A stretch of DNA of 64,000 nt from assembly GCA_009760855.2 (NCBI GenBank), contig WPIO01000015.1:4428001-4492000 (forward strand), written 5' to 3'. Within the stretch, counting starts at the first letter, position 1; each line of letters opens with the position of its first letter. Shown here one piece after another: positions 1-10,671 of the stretch. A model generated the notes under the pieces. It was not told the DNA's origin and did no database searches. It was given only the letters and a program-made list of their open reading frames with translations. The position numbers and the translations under genes were made by a program. The DNA is from Cristatella mucedo (lineage: Eukaryota; Bryozoa; Phylactolaemata; Cristatellidae).

Positions 1-125
1 CCACATGGCGGGCTGCACGTGCATAGCTCTCTGACAGCGGACTACCGCAGACTGCGGGGCATTTTGACGGCGGCCAACTACTCGGAGCATTGGAGTTCCT
101 TCTATAGGTCAGCGCAAGCGCTCAA

Positions 126-1355
126 ATGAGACCTTCGTCGGTGAAGAGACCTTCGTCGCTCCCTGAAATGTTCTTCTGCAGCACGGACGTCGATCGCTGC
201 AACGCCGACCGCGCGCGGTGGTTAAACAGTCGCCACTGCCTCGACGGCAGCGACGTCCAGCTGACCAAACTTTGGCACGTTCCGCGGCCTCGCTTTCCGT
301 CGCGATTTCCGACGGCGACGGACCCTTCAAGGGGCTGCATCATCAGGTACGTCGCGTCGGCCTCCGAGCTGACCTGGCCTTCGCCGGGACAGCGAACGGC
401 CAGAGCGACCGTCGCCAAGGAGACGACCGGCGCGCGCTCGGTCACGTCGTTGCCTCGCTCCGCGTCCCCGGGCATCGAGCTTCCTTACCTCCTCGCTCCT
501 GCTCAAACCAGGAGCCGCGAGCGAGGAGGCGCGAGGATGTCAAGGGGCGGAGCGACGAAGATGATGTCAGGCGGCAGCAGTCCGGGCGGCGCTGCACCAG
601 TTTCACGTCGCCGGAAAGACTGCAAAATGAATCGGGCATCTCGCGGCAGAGCCTGCGGCGGCGGCGGCGACTCGGGGCTTCAAACTTCTTCTTCTCCCCC
701 TCTTCGCGATTTCGCAAAGCATCCGAGGCGAAAAAATGGAAGTCCGTCCCAGACGGCGTGCCGCAACGCTGCCGTATTGGCTGCAGACGGTTCTCGACAA
801 GCGATAGCAACCGTGGCAAAACGAGCGAGCGTCTCGCTTCTCCCTCGACCGCCTAGTCCGGCGTTCATACGCAATGTGATGTCGGATTCGCCCCTTTTCT
901 GGCCAAAGAACAAAGCTTTTTTGACGGCTGGCGCTGAATGCACGCCAATCTCACCTGCGGCCTGCCACCTATCTCCTCATCCCTACGTTGCCGTGCCACC
1001 TCGAGCCTGTCACCTAATTACGCTGCCTCTGTCTGCCAAAAGCCTGGCCACCTACGCTGGGCTCGACGATGCCTCTTCATCCTCCGTTTCCGACGAAGTT
1101 GACAGGGCAGCTGACGACGTCATCTCGACCGGTCGACGCGGTGGCGGGGGCCGCAGGCGGTCTGCTATTGCGTACATGGTGCATCGCGTTGCTCAGCACG
1201 GAGAAAGCTGCCAGCAGCGCTGCTGTCAGATGTACTCGCTGCTCGGCATCATGCAGATCTGTCTTGGCGTCATCACTGCAGCCGTCGCCATCTACTTGCT
1301 TCACTTGTCGACGTCGATATCATTCGCTGACGCCACCGTGTGGTCTGGAATTCCG
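126..1355 (+). CDS. Tetraspan membrane protein (ENTREP/FAM189-like), exon with first membrane segment
   Basis: Only the last ~100 codons look like real protein. An Arg/Gly-rich cytoplasmic stretch leads into two Cys-rich motifs (SCQQRCCQMYSLLG) and one hydrophobic segment (about 1216-1302, LLGIMQICLGVITAAVAIYLL), then a short loop ending VWSGIP. The ENTREP/FAM189 family has the same order: CC motif, first membrane helix, short loop, W-x-G. The exon ends in phase 0 at 1355 with donor GTGAGT. The reading frame is open back to an ATG at 126, with another ATG at 879, but the region is GC-rich and open in other frames too, so the true 5' limit is unknown and may be an acceptor. The family includes adaptors of NEDD4-type ubiquitin ligases on endosomes; that role is only inferred here. 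Confidence 0.45.
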
Positions 1356-1661
1356 GTGAGTCCTTCCTGATGTATGGATTAGAAGGCGGTGACCACCCGC
1401 CGTCCGAGCGATGCGTCTGTCACCTTTGGCCACTCGAAGTCACTTCGTGTCCGGCACTAGATGCAGCAGAGCAACGCTTGTGCAAAGCTGCTCTCAGCTG
1501 CTCTCAGTTGCAGCTCTCTGTCAATGCGCTTCGGAAACCCGGCTGCCCAGTCTTGAGAGTCATTGCGAAAGACTCGAAAAGAGATCCTCGTTCTGAGATC
1601 GGACAGAAATCGAAGAGCTGTACAGAGTCATGTACACACTGCGCCCCGGACAGCGTCCATT

Positions 1662-1800
1662 AAAAATGATAAGAATAATAATAATAATAAAAATGCATTT
1701 CATTTTTTCTTATTGCGCCCTCAGCGAACCTGATCTCTTTCTAGGCATGTTACATTTGCTACAAAGGAAGCATGCTCTTGCAACTGTGCGGTCCGCCACT
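1662..1800 (-). mobile_element. LINE-A 3' tail
   Basis: On the minus strand this is the 3' end of the LINE-A family. It has the (ATT)n tail followed inward by the motif complementary to GCCCTCAG..GAAC and ATCTCTTTCTAGGCA, then TTACATTTGCTACAAAGGAAGCATG. The same string is seen at about 10060, 38580 and 45230. Only the tail survives. Confidence 0.75.
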
Positions 1801-1934
1801 GTCTGCTGATGTCTCACCGCGTAAGCATGGAGAGATTGAAATCTAGTTACGTTTATTAAACTGTCTGGCCTGCCTGGACCGGGATACCGCACGCAAGCTG
1901 GTCCTTGCGTTGGCGACATTCCGTCTACGACGTT

Positions 1935-2152
1935 CTGCGATCTCGCGGCGAGCATGCTCGATCTGCGATCTCGCGGCGAGCATGCTCGATCTGCGATCTC
2001 GCGGCGAGCATGCTCGATCTGCGATCTCGCGGCGAGCATGCTCGATCTGCGATCTCGCGGCGAGCATGCTCGATCTGCGATCTCGCGGCGAGCATGCTCG
2101 ATCTGCGATCTCGCGGCGAGCATGCTCGATCTGCGATCTCGCGGCGAGCATG
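1935..2152. repeat. 28-bp satellite, 8 copies, each with a 12-bp palindrome
   Basis: There are eight near-identical tandem copies of a 28-bp unit, with GCGATCTCGC recurring at 1937, 1965, 1993, 2021, 2049, 2077, 2105 and 2133. Each unit carries the perfect palindrome CGAGCATGCTCG and the near-palindrome CTCGCGGCGAG. Because 28 is not a multiple of three, one strand gives the same 28-residue peptide cycle in all three frames. The array abuts a LINE-A fragment on its right. Confidence 0.95.
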
Positions 2153-2154
2153 TC

Positions 2155-2475
2155 GCGAGATCGCTGCTCTTCCTACTTGTCTTCGGCGAACGTCTCAACT
2201 GCCTCAATCACACCACTTCTTGCCGACCTGCACTGGCTACCCATCAAGCAGCGTATCAACTTCCAACTTTTTTTTTTTTTTTTTTTTTTTTTTTACTAAC
2301 TTTTAGGTCCTATCTTTCTCTTTGTCCTGTCTACCTATCTGAAGTACCTCAAAATCTGGCGAGGTAACGTGCAACCAGCCAATCTTACTCAAGTTGTTTT
2401 GCTGTACCTCGAACCAACCTCAAATCCTTTGGAGAAGACCGTGCCTATAGTTCGTATTCTTTGAAAGCGTAGGAT
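2155..2475 (+). mobile_element. LINE-A ORF2 3' fragment, with poly-T insertion
   Basis: The text CTTGCCGACCTGCACTGGCTACCCATCAAGCAGCG (split here at 2217-2252) is the 'LLADLHWLPIKQR' coding segment that ends non-LTR reverse transcriptase proteins, as in the larger copy at about 26080. A run of about 27 T (2268-2294) interrupts it, then the 'LLTFRS' segment resumes. The frame is not intact. Confidence 0.7.
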
Positions 2476-2820
2476 TCACTCTCGACTAATGTCACGACAT
2501 AGCTTGACTTTATGTCTTTTAGAAGGAGCGAAAGGTGAATCTGCTCAATAAATAATTTCTTTTGGTCCGCGCCAACTGCCCTTTGTATGCATACTCTTAC
2601 TGGCATGACATGCTACCACTCACCATTTGACATGCTTCATTTTTAGTATACATGAAGTATTTGGAAAGAGTTCTCTTGTGGAACTACATAACTATCTTCT
2701 TCTTCTCCTTATTATTATCATGTAAGAACTTGACTAACGAATCTTTAGCCTTGCAGCGTATGAAAAGAATATGGCTGGATTCAGGAATGGAATGAGGGGT
2801 AAAATAGAGATGCACTAGAC

Positions 2821-2910
2821 GATCAGTCACCAGACAATCAGTCACCAGACGATCAGTCACCAGACGATCAGTCACCAGACGATCAGTCACCAGACGATCA
2901 GTCACCAGAC
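2821..2910. repeat. 15-bp tandem repeat, 6 copies
   Basis: The unit is GATCAGTCACCAGAC, at 2821, 2836, 2851, 2866, 2881 and 2896. One copy starts AATC. The copies are nearly identical, which suggests recent expansion. Confidence 0.95.
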
Positions 2911-3984
2911 GCTACGATTGATATTCGACGAGTGGCCATCTCTAGTTGTGTTCCAGCGTACATAATGTGCTCAGAAGATATTTATTTATTAGGGTGGCTT
3001 ATAAATGCTCTATCAATTTTAGGTGTGGCTACAATAAATCTACCCTGTGTCTTAAGGGCGCTCCTTAAGTCTCGCAAATTAAAGGTACTAATTTTGATTT
3101 AAAAGTATTCTATTACAAAATATTTTCGGTGGCGCGCCTTTGGCACAGAGCTTCTGGTTCTCTAATAAGTAGCCATCCGTGCGCCGATTTTCTTAGAGAG
3201 GAAAAATCCAGTCTTAGTATTTGGAGGGTACTTCGTGCCTTGTTTGGTGGCTATGGAGGCAGTCCATGAGGCAGATTGTGAGAGCTCCACCTCCGCCTCT
3301 AAATCTTGTGGGAACCTCCACCTACCGAGCAGCATGACGTTTTCTCTTACAGTAAGCTTCATAACAGGTTAAACAGGTGTGAGCTATCGTTTCTAACTGC
3401 AGCAAGTCGCCAAGAGATCCGTGAGTATTTCCCGGTTGCTCTGACTTTGAATTTGTAAACAGATGGGCGATGTTAGCTGCAGAAGCTCCCCGTGAGCTAA
3501 GAGATCACAGCCACGACTTTCTGCTGACGATGGTCGATTTTAGAAAAATGTATTTGGATTTACTGAATAATATTTAATTACTAATTTAATTACTGAGTAA
3601 GTAAATGTATTTGGATTAGACTGCTTAGACTCTGTCAGTCAATAATTATCGTTTCCCTGTCATTCATTACGCAGCTAAAATAAAGCAACCATATCTAAAA
3701 ACCCGCTAGCCAATCGGCTGTCTGGCGAAAGGAAATTGGCTGAATTCCGAGAGAAACGAGTCTCCTGTTGAATTTCTAAGCCCCTACCCCCCCCCCGAGG
3801 CATAAAAAATAAGCTGCATGATACAATACTTTAAGAGACATCCGCGTGCGCCAAATTAAGGTCGAACTTTAACCCCTCCCTGAAAAATTCTGACATACGA
3901 GGCTGGTTCAATGGAATTCGCTCTACGAAAAATTTATTTCATTATCGGCATGCCATCCTGGAGGAAATTAGATCCTACGCAGAG

Positions 3985-4190
3985 GGCGATGGACTATGAA
4001 CCATTTTGCCGTCTCTCACTGAGAGATGATATAACTGCCTCATTAATATTGCGGCAGAAGAGCCTTCACGGCTATCATCACCCCTTGCGGTGGACAAAAC
4101 AAGATCGCCCACTGCAGGATTCAAACCTACAACCCAGGTCATGAAGAGCAAGCACTTTTCCAGCTGGTCAAATACCCAGGACAGAGGATT
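3985..4190 (-). mobile_element. tRNA-derived SINE-2, diverged copy
   Basis: Complement B box at about 4115 (GCAGGATTCAAACCTAC, minus strand close to GGTTTGAATCC) with a preceding AAGAGCCTTCACGGCTATCATCACC block. The same block precedes the B box of the better copy at 62890-63062. Confidence 0.6.
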
Positions 4191-5198
4191 TATTAAGGAC
4201 GCTATCGCATACTAAGCATTTGACGTAAAGTAGCATTGTACATATGCAAGTCCGTATATGATAGACGCACTATATACTTGTCTATGGTCTGATGCGGCAT
4301 TTTGGCACATTCTGACGGTTTCTCATCACTGTGGCACCGTACTGGCACCTTGTCGATGTGTCAAAAAAAATTTCTCCCAGCAGGATTAGAATTCAAGACC
4401 TTGGTTTTCAATAAGTATATTACGGTACCTCTTTGCTGCGGGCTTCCTGAAGTCAGACACGTTGCATACGGCGTGGACTGTTGGCACAGCAGCGACTCTC
4501 CGCTCTTCCTTATGACTCCAAGATAGACGCAGCTGTTTGACATGCGAAATTACTCTGCACCCGTTGCCTTCCTTTGGAGGAGGTTGATACGATGATATGA
4601 TGATGTCACGAGCTGATGCTAAGCAGCTCAAAGTGCTGAGAAGCTATTTTCGACTCCATTTGCAGCTCGGCACAGCCGGCCTCACTGGAATGGCCTACTA
4701 CTCGCGTTACAGCAGAAAGCCACAGCTATATAGAGGATGCATTTTAAAGGTAGGAAATCGAATTTCTCCATGAAAACTTGCCAGATTTTTCACTTATCTG
4801 ACATACTTTCTACCAGCGAATTAAGGGCGCTGAAAGCACGTGCCATCTGAGCTATTGCCACTCATCATTGCAATTGAAGCCCGACGAAGAAATGGCGGAA
4901 ACGGTGTGGTGTCCATCCATATGCTGTCTAAGCCTTCATCGGCAATTGCAAACTATTTCTGCTCGCTATTCTTGTGCAACAGATTAACGCGTATGATTAT
5001 CACGTAACTGGAAGAAGTTTAGCGACATTGCTAATTGGCGCTGATTTTAAATGGCTACCTGTGAGCTTGTAATGGGATTCTTTCGCTGTTAATCTTAGTC
5101 ACTATCCGCTATGCCATAATCGATAGGCCTGAAGAAAACTCATTCCGTCTAATTGAAGCCAAAAGAGTAATTACAGCGAGTAACGAAAGCGGCGAAGT

Positions 5199-5370
5199 AG
5201 AAACCTCTGGCTAATTGATTAGACAACTAGTCCAGGAAACGCAAGGCTGTAGGTTCGCATGGAAAGTGAGAAATTCACCAATTCGAGATACCCTGCTGGC
5301 CTACTCGTCCTGAGTATTTTTAAAAGAAGCCTGTTCAACCAGCTGCTGTCAAGACATTTACCTTGCCTGG
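5199..5370 (+). repeat. Dispersed repeat R3, copy 1 (possible tRNA-like SINE)
   Basis: It shares with 7547-7718, in the same order: GAAACCTC, GGCTAATTGA-TAGA, AGTCCAGG, CAAGGCTGTA, GAAAAGTGAGAA-like text, AGAAGCCTG, and GCTGTCAAGACATTTA-CTTGCCT. The GGTTCGCATGG at about 5252 resembles a Pol III B box, so a tRNA-derived SINE is possible. Confidence 0.6.
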
Positions 5371-5557
5371 TTGACACTCGAGATACTGTCCCGGTTTTTG
5401 GAGAATGTGTATTTTACTTGCCCTTGGCTGAAACCACCTTCGTCTGGCTGCTACCACCTGTGTCTGGGTTCTTTTGACTTGCAACGGCTTTTCTGTTGCA
5501 AGTAAATTGAGCCCTAAAGTAATTCCGGGGATTAAGCGCGCACTCACAATTTCACGC

Positions 5558-5559
<2 letters not shown>

Positions 5560-5647
<88 letters not shown>
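5560..5647. repeat. (GA)n microsatellite
   Basis: About 44 GA units with one AA interruption near 5574. Confidence 0.98.
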
Positions 5648-5654
<7 letters not shown>

Positions 5655-7218
5655 CCGTGCAGCACTAGCGGCTAATCAGTCGCATGCAAGCATAATTTCG
5701 ATCACTCAGAGGCACGCTGCTTTGGTGCCTACTCGCTCCATAGTTTGGTATTTTCACCTAAAAGGTAGAAGGTGACCGTCGCGAAAGAGTGGCGAGGCGA
5801 CGACGGACATAAACTGCGAAAAACCCGACAGCAGGAAACATTCCTGCGCTTAATCTAGAAAGGCGAGATCCACTCGAAAGAAGCTTCTAGAGCCCTTCGT
5901 CTGCTGCCTTTAGGCGACAGCGAAAGGAGACGTGCCGGAGGGGTAACCGCGCGATCCGCTGGCAAAGCTACAGACAGACAGACAGACAGGCTCCTCGACA
6001 TGACGTGACAGCAGCTGACGATAGGACAGAAGGCTGAGCGAGCTAGACCTCAGTCTGGCGACCAGCAGTCGGGGGAGGCAGGTGGAGTGCCGCTGAGTGG
6101 TGAATGTCTCAATCAGTCAATCAGTTGTTGAGCTAACTGGCTTTCGCCTAATTGATCGTGAGAAGAAAATCGAATCGATCGGCGGCGGCGTCGTCGGGCC
6201 TCCTTGCGGAGCGCGTGCGCAGCAGCAGGAAGCAGCAGCAGCACTTTGGAGCTCCTCACGCAAACTAGCGATGGCCGGCAAATGGCCCCCGTCGGAATGC
6301 AGGCGATTGATGCCACGACTGCCAGCCTTTGGCTGAAGGCCTTCGCACTCCGGCGGCGGAGTGTCAGCAGTTAAACTCAGTGAAACACTACAAGATGCGT
6401 TGAAGTGAACGTAAGCTAAATGTACGCACTCTATGAGCGATTCCAGAAGCCGTGCGGACTAGACGGTGCTGTGCGGATGTTTCTTCTAAGCGCACAGATA
6501 TCCTAAATAGATTTTTTTCGTGAGCAACTTGGTAGTCAAAAGCCTTTCATCTCTCGAAGAAAAAGGAAAATATGAGAAGCTTAGCCACGTGTCAGGACTA
6601 GGAGTCACATAGTAGTATACGAATAAGAGAGAATTGTTGAAAAGGAAGTCCCGGAAATGGTAGCAGCAGAATGACGTCTGCATTACGGAATGGGCTCCTC
6701 ATCGGAAGTACGCACCTCTTTTTAATACCAAAAGAGCAAACGAAAAAAGTGCCACCAGTCTTAGAGTAGCATTAAGGGATTCCTAATATGTTTTGCTATG
6801 AGAACCCGAGTCACCGTCGCACCAATTCAGCTAGTCACGAAGGAGCGAATTCTCTTTTGTCAGGTTGAGAATTTCGTGACAAGAATTCCTGTCTGCTTCG
6901 GTCAGAGTAAGAGCACCGGTCACGGTTTGCCTTTCCTCATCGTGATCAGAAAACTGGACGTGCCGATCATCGACTATTTTTTAAGTGCTGAAGAGTGGCC
7001 GCTGAACGCTTACCGCACGGCCGCCGCCGGAGGCTCCGAGCTCAGGGCCGCGCCGTGCGGCGCGAAGGAGGACAGGCTCGCTGCCAGCCTCTCTAAACTG
7101 GCAGTCATCCTACCGCGGCAACCGAGTGGCATTAAGGCGATGTATCCAAGCAATGGAGATTGCTAAAAAAAAAGTCGGGCATCGCGAAACGGAAAGAAAT
7201 GCTGGGCATAAATACACT

Positions 7219-7440
7219 AAATAGCGGCGTGACGTCTTGCTATAACAAATAGATAAATAGCGGCGCGACGTCTTGCTATAATAAATAAATAGCGGCGTGA
7301 CGTCTTGCTGTAATAAATAAATAGCGGCGCGACGTCTTGCTATAATAAATAAATAGCGGCGTGACGTCTTGCTGTAATAAATAAATAGCGGCGTGACGTC
7401 TTGCTATAATAAATAAATAGCGGCGTGACGTCTTGCTAGC
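7219..7440. repeat. 32-bp tandem repeat, 7 copies, each with TGACGTC or CGACGTC
   Basis: The core AGCGGCG(T/C)GACGTCTTGCT recurs at 7223, 7259, 7291, 7323, 7355, 7387 and 7419. The spacing is 36 and then exactly 32. The linker is TATAATAAATAAAT. Five of the seven units read TGACGTCT, close to the cAMP response element core. Confidence 0.95.
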
Positions 7441-7546
7441 GTTTGTCTTTCGAAGCGTAAGCACTCGGCCGGCCTCTTATTAGCCTTGACCAATCATTAA
7501 CCTATCATTTACTCGATCCTTGGCTCCTCGCTCGAAACTCTGCATA

Positions 7547-7718
7547 GAAACCTCAGTGGCTAATTGAGTAGAGAGCAAGAGTCCAGGCAATTCAAGGCTG
7601 TAAGTGCGTGTGAAAAGTGAGAACGCTTCTACCGTCCCTAGCTGCCCCGACTCTTTCTGGGTGGTTGTAAAAGGAAGCCTGCTCTGCCAAATGCTGTCAA
7701 GACATTTAACTTGCCTAC
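7547..7718 (+). repeat. Dispersed repeat R3, copy 2
   Basis: Direct, diverged copy of the element at 5199-5370, ending in the same AGACATTTAACTTGCCT. The B-box-like site is degraded to GTAAGTGCGTG. Confidence 0.6.
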
Positions 7719-8640
7719 TCGCAGAGCCCACTCTTACAAGTTCTAGGAAAACTCGAAATCGCCCTCTGACGCCGGAGACACCGCAAACGCAACGGAGCGA
7801 TCGCCGCGATCGTCGCGAGCCCTTTGCAACACAGGGGGGCGCATTTTTTTCGAAACTCTTCAGCTCACTCCGCCTTGCCGACTGCGCATACGAGCTCGAT
7901 TGGATGCAGCCGAAATACTAGTGGCAGCCAGGAAGGAGCTGCATCGTGCGCCCGCGCACGGCCAGGCGCACGGCCAGGCTTCCAGGGAAGGAATGGCTCT
8001 CGGGCTCCTCTGGAGTCCATCCGGAGCCGAGAGTGATGCAGAGACAGCGACCGGCGCGACTTCGCTCCGCTTCGCCAGCCTGACAGGTCACTGAGGAAGA
8101 AGGCTGCCCACTCTGCGCTTTAAAAGCAGGGGTCGTGCAAGCTGCAGCTTAATAAAACGCACGTCTACTGACTACCGTACATTGGACAAGGCTCCTTAGT
8201 GCTCAAAACGGTGCGGCTTGATTCTCCTCATATGCAATTGCTTATTTAAAGACCACGGCTCTGTTTCGAAAAGACGCCACTGGTCATGACGAGTACGGGG
8301 ACTGAGTCGGCTCGAGTACCGACACTCAATTTCCCAGCCCGTGCGTGAATGAGTGAACGCAGAGATTGGTGCCTCGTCCGCTCTGAGATGCGGAGCTGGA
8401 CTCGTAAGACCGGAGCAGAGAGCCGCGGCCGTCTCGCCGCCTTTTTTAAGCGGCACGTGCAAGTCCGGCCGCGCGAACAAACCGGTCGGCGCAGACGCCG
8501 ACCGGCGAGACTCCGATTAAATGCAACGCACCAATTGAACGCGAAGCTCCAATCAATAGCGCTTCTAGCGGCTTGCTTTGCGAGCAGGGGGGGAGGGGAT
8601 CGACGGATTTCGATCGGCGGCGCGCTTCTCTCCGTTGCAG

Positions 8641-9117
8641 ACGGCCTGCGCAGCCTTGTCTGCCTTGAGCGTGCTCCTGTGCGCCGCAGGAAGTGTCCTG
8701 TCCGGCATGCACGGCACGCGCATAGCGGCCTACAAGTTTCCGTGCGAGGTGGACGACGACCGGTCGGCTTGCGTCTGCTACGAAGAGAGCGACCCGAGCG
8801 CCGGCGGCTTCGCGGCCGCGAGCCGCGCGGACGCCGACGCGGCGGCCGCCGACGTCAGCAAAAGGCACGTCTATCAGGGCGTCGCCCATCTCGACGAGTG
8901 CGACGAGGACGAGGCCTGCTGCGACGTCATTCCGACGACCATCAAGGACTACCTGATCTTGGTGAGCGCTTTCAACGCCGTCGGAGCCCTTGCGTCACTC
9001 TATCTGCTGCTGCTTATCTGGAAGGCCAAGGGGGGCGCCAGCAGCAGCAGCAGCCAATCAGCCGGAGGAGTACGCGACATTGCAGGGAGAGTCCTGGTCG
9101 TCGGCAGCGGCTCGTGA
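8641..9117 (+). CDS. Tetraspan membrane protein (ENTREP/FAM189-like), exon with third and fourth membrane segments
   Basis: The acceptor is TCCGTTGCAG just before 8641, phase 0, which matches the phase of the exon ending at 1355. The peptide has a hydrophobic helix (CAALSALSVLLCAAGSVLSG), a Cys-rich extracellular loop with C-x-C (ACVCYEE) and CC motifs, then KDYLILVSAFNAVGALASLY running into a last helix. This order (helix, loop with paired cysteines, 'KDxLxxVxAxN' helix) resembles ENTREP/FAM189 proteins. The frame stops at TGA 9115-9117 after a Ser-rich tail. A GTACGC at about 9069 could be a donor to another tail. The second membrane helix must be on an exon between 1356 and 8640 that I could not find. 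Family assignment is moderate; the membrane topology is clear. Confidence 0.55.
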   Translation, partial: TACAALSALSVLLCAAGSVLSGMHGTRIAAYKFPCEVDDDRSACVCYEESDPSAGGFAAASRADADAAAADVSKRHVYQGVAHLDECDEDEACCDVIPTTIKDYLILVSAFNAVGALASLYLLLLIWKAKGGASSSSSQSAGGVRDIAGRVLVVGSGS

Positions 9118-9657
9118 GGCGCTGCCGACGCGATGCGACGCGGTCCAGTCTTCTCAGTCAGCAAGCGACTCGGTAATTGATCTCGAGCAGCCACGGACCG
9201 ATGCAAATTTCGACAAACTGATTAGCGCATCTAGCGTCATGCGCCGGTCAGTGTGCGCCTGACAAGCCAGCACCTGCCGACTAAGACGCATGCCGACAGC
9301 TGTCCGCGCTAATGCCGTTTCCTCAGCGGATGACAGTATAGCGATGCAGAGAGACCGGCTGTCAAGTTGCAAACGTTCACTAATTATAGTAAGGTGCCCA
9401 GTCACCTGAGATGATTTCAGCGATTTACGGGTGCCGTCGAGGAGAATAGACCTCCGAAATCTAAAGATATCCAACGGTTTCTTGGCGTGGAATTCTGAGC
9501 ACGCTACTACTTTAACCTTAAGTAATTAATTTAGCAAACAAATCAAGCCAGGGAGAATGTGCAGCCGCCGCGTAGAGAATACAACAGCGAGCTGAAGCTC
9601 AACTGCATTTTCACAGCCTCTTTAACCAACGTTTTTTTCTCAATTTATACTTTCCGT

Positions 9658-9976
9658 CTTGTCGCTGTAGTCGCCAAGCACAATGTTGGCTTTTATTTTC
9701 ATGCAGATGACGCACAACTACACCTATGATGGCATTGAGGGGGTCCCTGTGATTCGTCCTTAATGTGCTTATGCGTGCTGACACTGTGCATGCTGCCACT
9801 AACTACACTTGCATGTTGACCCTGTGCATGTCACTCCTAACCATGTGATTCTTGTTGTCATTGAGCATGCTACCACTAACCATCCACCCATGCTTCCTTC
9901 GCAGCATATGTAAAGCGCCTAGAAAGAGAATTAGTTCTCTGAGGGTGCTTTATCAAGCGTGTTATTATTATTATTG
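9658..9976 (+). mobile_element. LINE-A copy with internal deletion
   Basis: It starts in the reverse transcriptase at the 'AKHN..F.F.ADDAQLHL' segment (9670-9725, the YADD box region). It then jumps to the 3' UTR (GTCCCTGTGATTCGTCCTT) and ends GTTCTCTGAGGGTGCTTTATCAAG-(TTA)n. The jump removes most of the protein's C-terminal half. Confidence 0.8.
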
Positions 9977-10035
9977 GCTTCTGATCCCCAAGCGTGTGGC
10001 TGGACTGTGAGACTCCGCTCATCTAATCAGTGGTC

Positions 10036-10245
10036 CTGATAATAATAATAAGAATACTATTACATTTAACATAGGGCCCTCAGAGAAGTCAATCTCTTTC
10101 TAGGCACTTTACATTTGTTGCAAAGGAAGCATGATCGAATGGTAAGTGGTAGCATGCTCAATAAACGACAAGCATAAAAATGGTTATGAGGTGACATGCA
10201 CAGGATCAGCATGTACGTAGCATGCACGGGGTCAGCATGCAAGTA
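10036..10245 (-). mobile_element. LINE-A 3' UTR and tail
   Basis: Complement of the LINE-A 3' end: (ATT)n, then GGGCCCTCAGAGAAG, ATCTCTTTCTAGGCAC, AAAGGAAGCATGATCG and two GGTCAGCATGCA motifs. It matches 38551-38780 and 45207-45400. Confidence 0.8.
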
Positions 10246-10671
10246 GATGATTCACGCGATCGTTACCGCGTGCTCGAATTGTAGGTGTCCTCTCTGATAA
10301 CAGCTTAAATCTTGAAAGTGGACTGCCTCTACAGTTAGCCATCACTCCCGATGTCACTTTTTATCTGGACACTTTATTCCCTCGCTCAACTATCTATCCG
10401 AAATACTTCCTCGTCCAGGTTTCGTTCCTCAGCTCTTCGTATTTACTTCTGTTCTTCTGGTGAAAGTCGTTTAGCTGTGCCGGCTAAACTAGCCTCAGAT
10501 CCTTTGCCGACCTTTGGCCTTCGTTCGCATGCTCCGACAGCCTCGATCTATCTTCCGACGGTTGTCCCGACATTCCACGACTTGACACTTAAAAGTAAGC
10601 ACATGTCCTTCATAGCATTTTCCACGTCCGCGTGAACCGTACTTTATGCGCTCCTGCTTGCTGAAACTGCG

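Larger units (their letters stand above)
1356..8640 (+). other. Intron region of the tetraspan gene, repeat-filled
   Basis: It contains a LINE tail, a 28-bp satellite, a LINE fragment with a poly-T run, a 15-bp repeat, a SINE, two copies of a short tRNA-like repeat, a (GA)n tract and a 32-bp repeat array, each listed separately. In 2481-2820, 2911-3985, 4190-5198, 5648-7200 and 7720-8640 I see no supported gene. An AATAAA at 8151-8156 has no assignable transcript. Confidence 0.5.

Noticed and set aside
126-856. Coding status of the 5' part of the first open frame
   Set aside because: Several frames are open at once and the peptide is low complexity. Only the part near 1060-1355 is supported.
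1710-2367. Overlapping open frames with RSRGEHARSAISRRACSICD-type repeats
   Set aside because: They arise because the 28-bp satellite is open in several frames; no gene signal outside the repeat.
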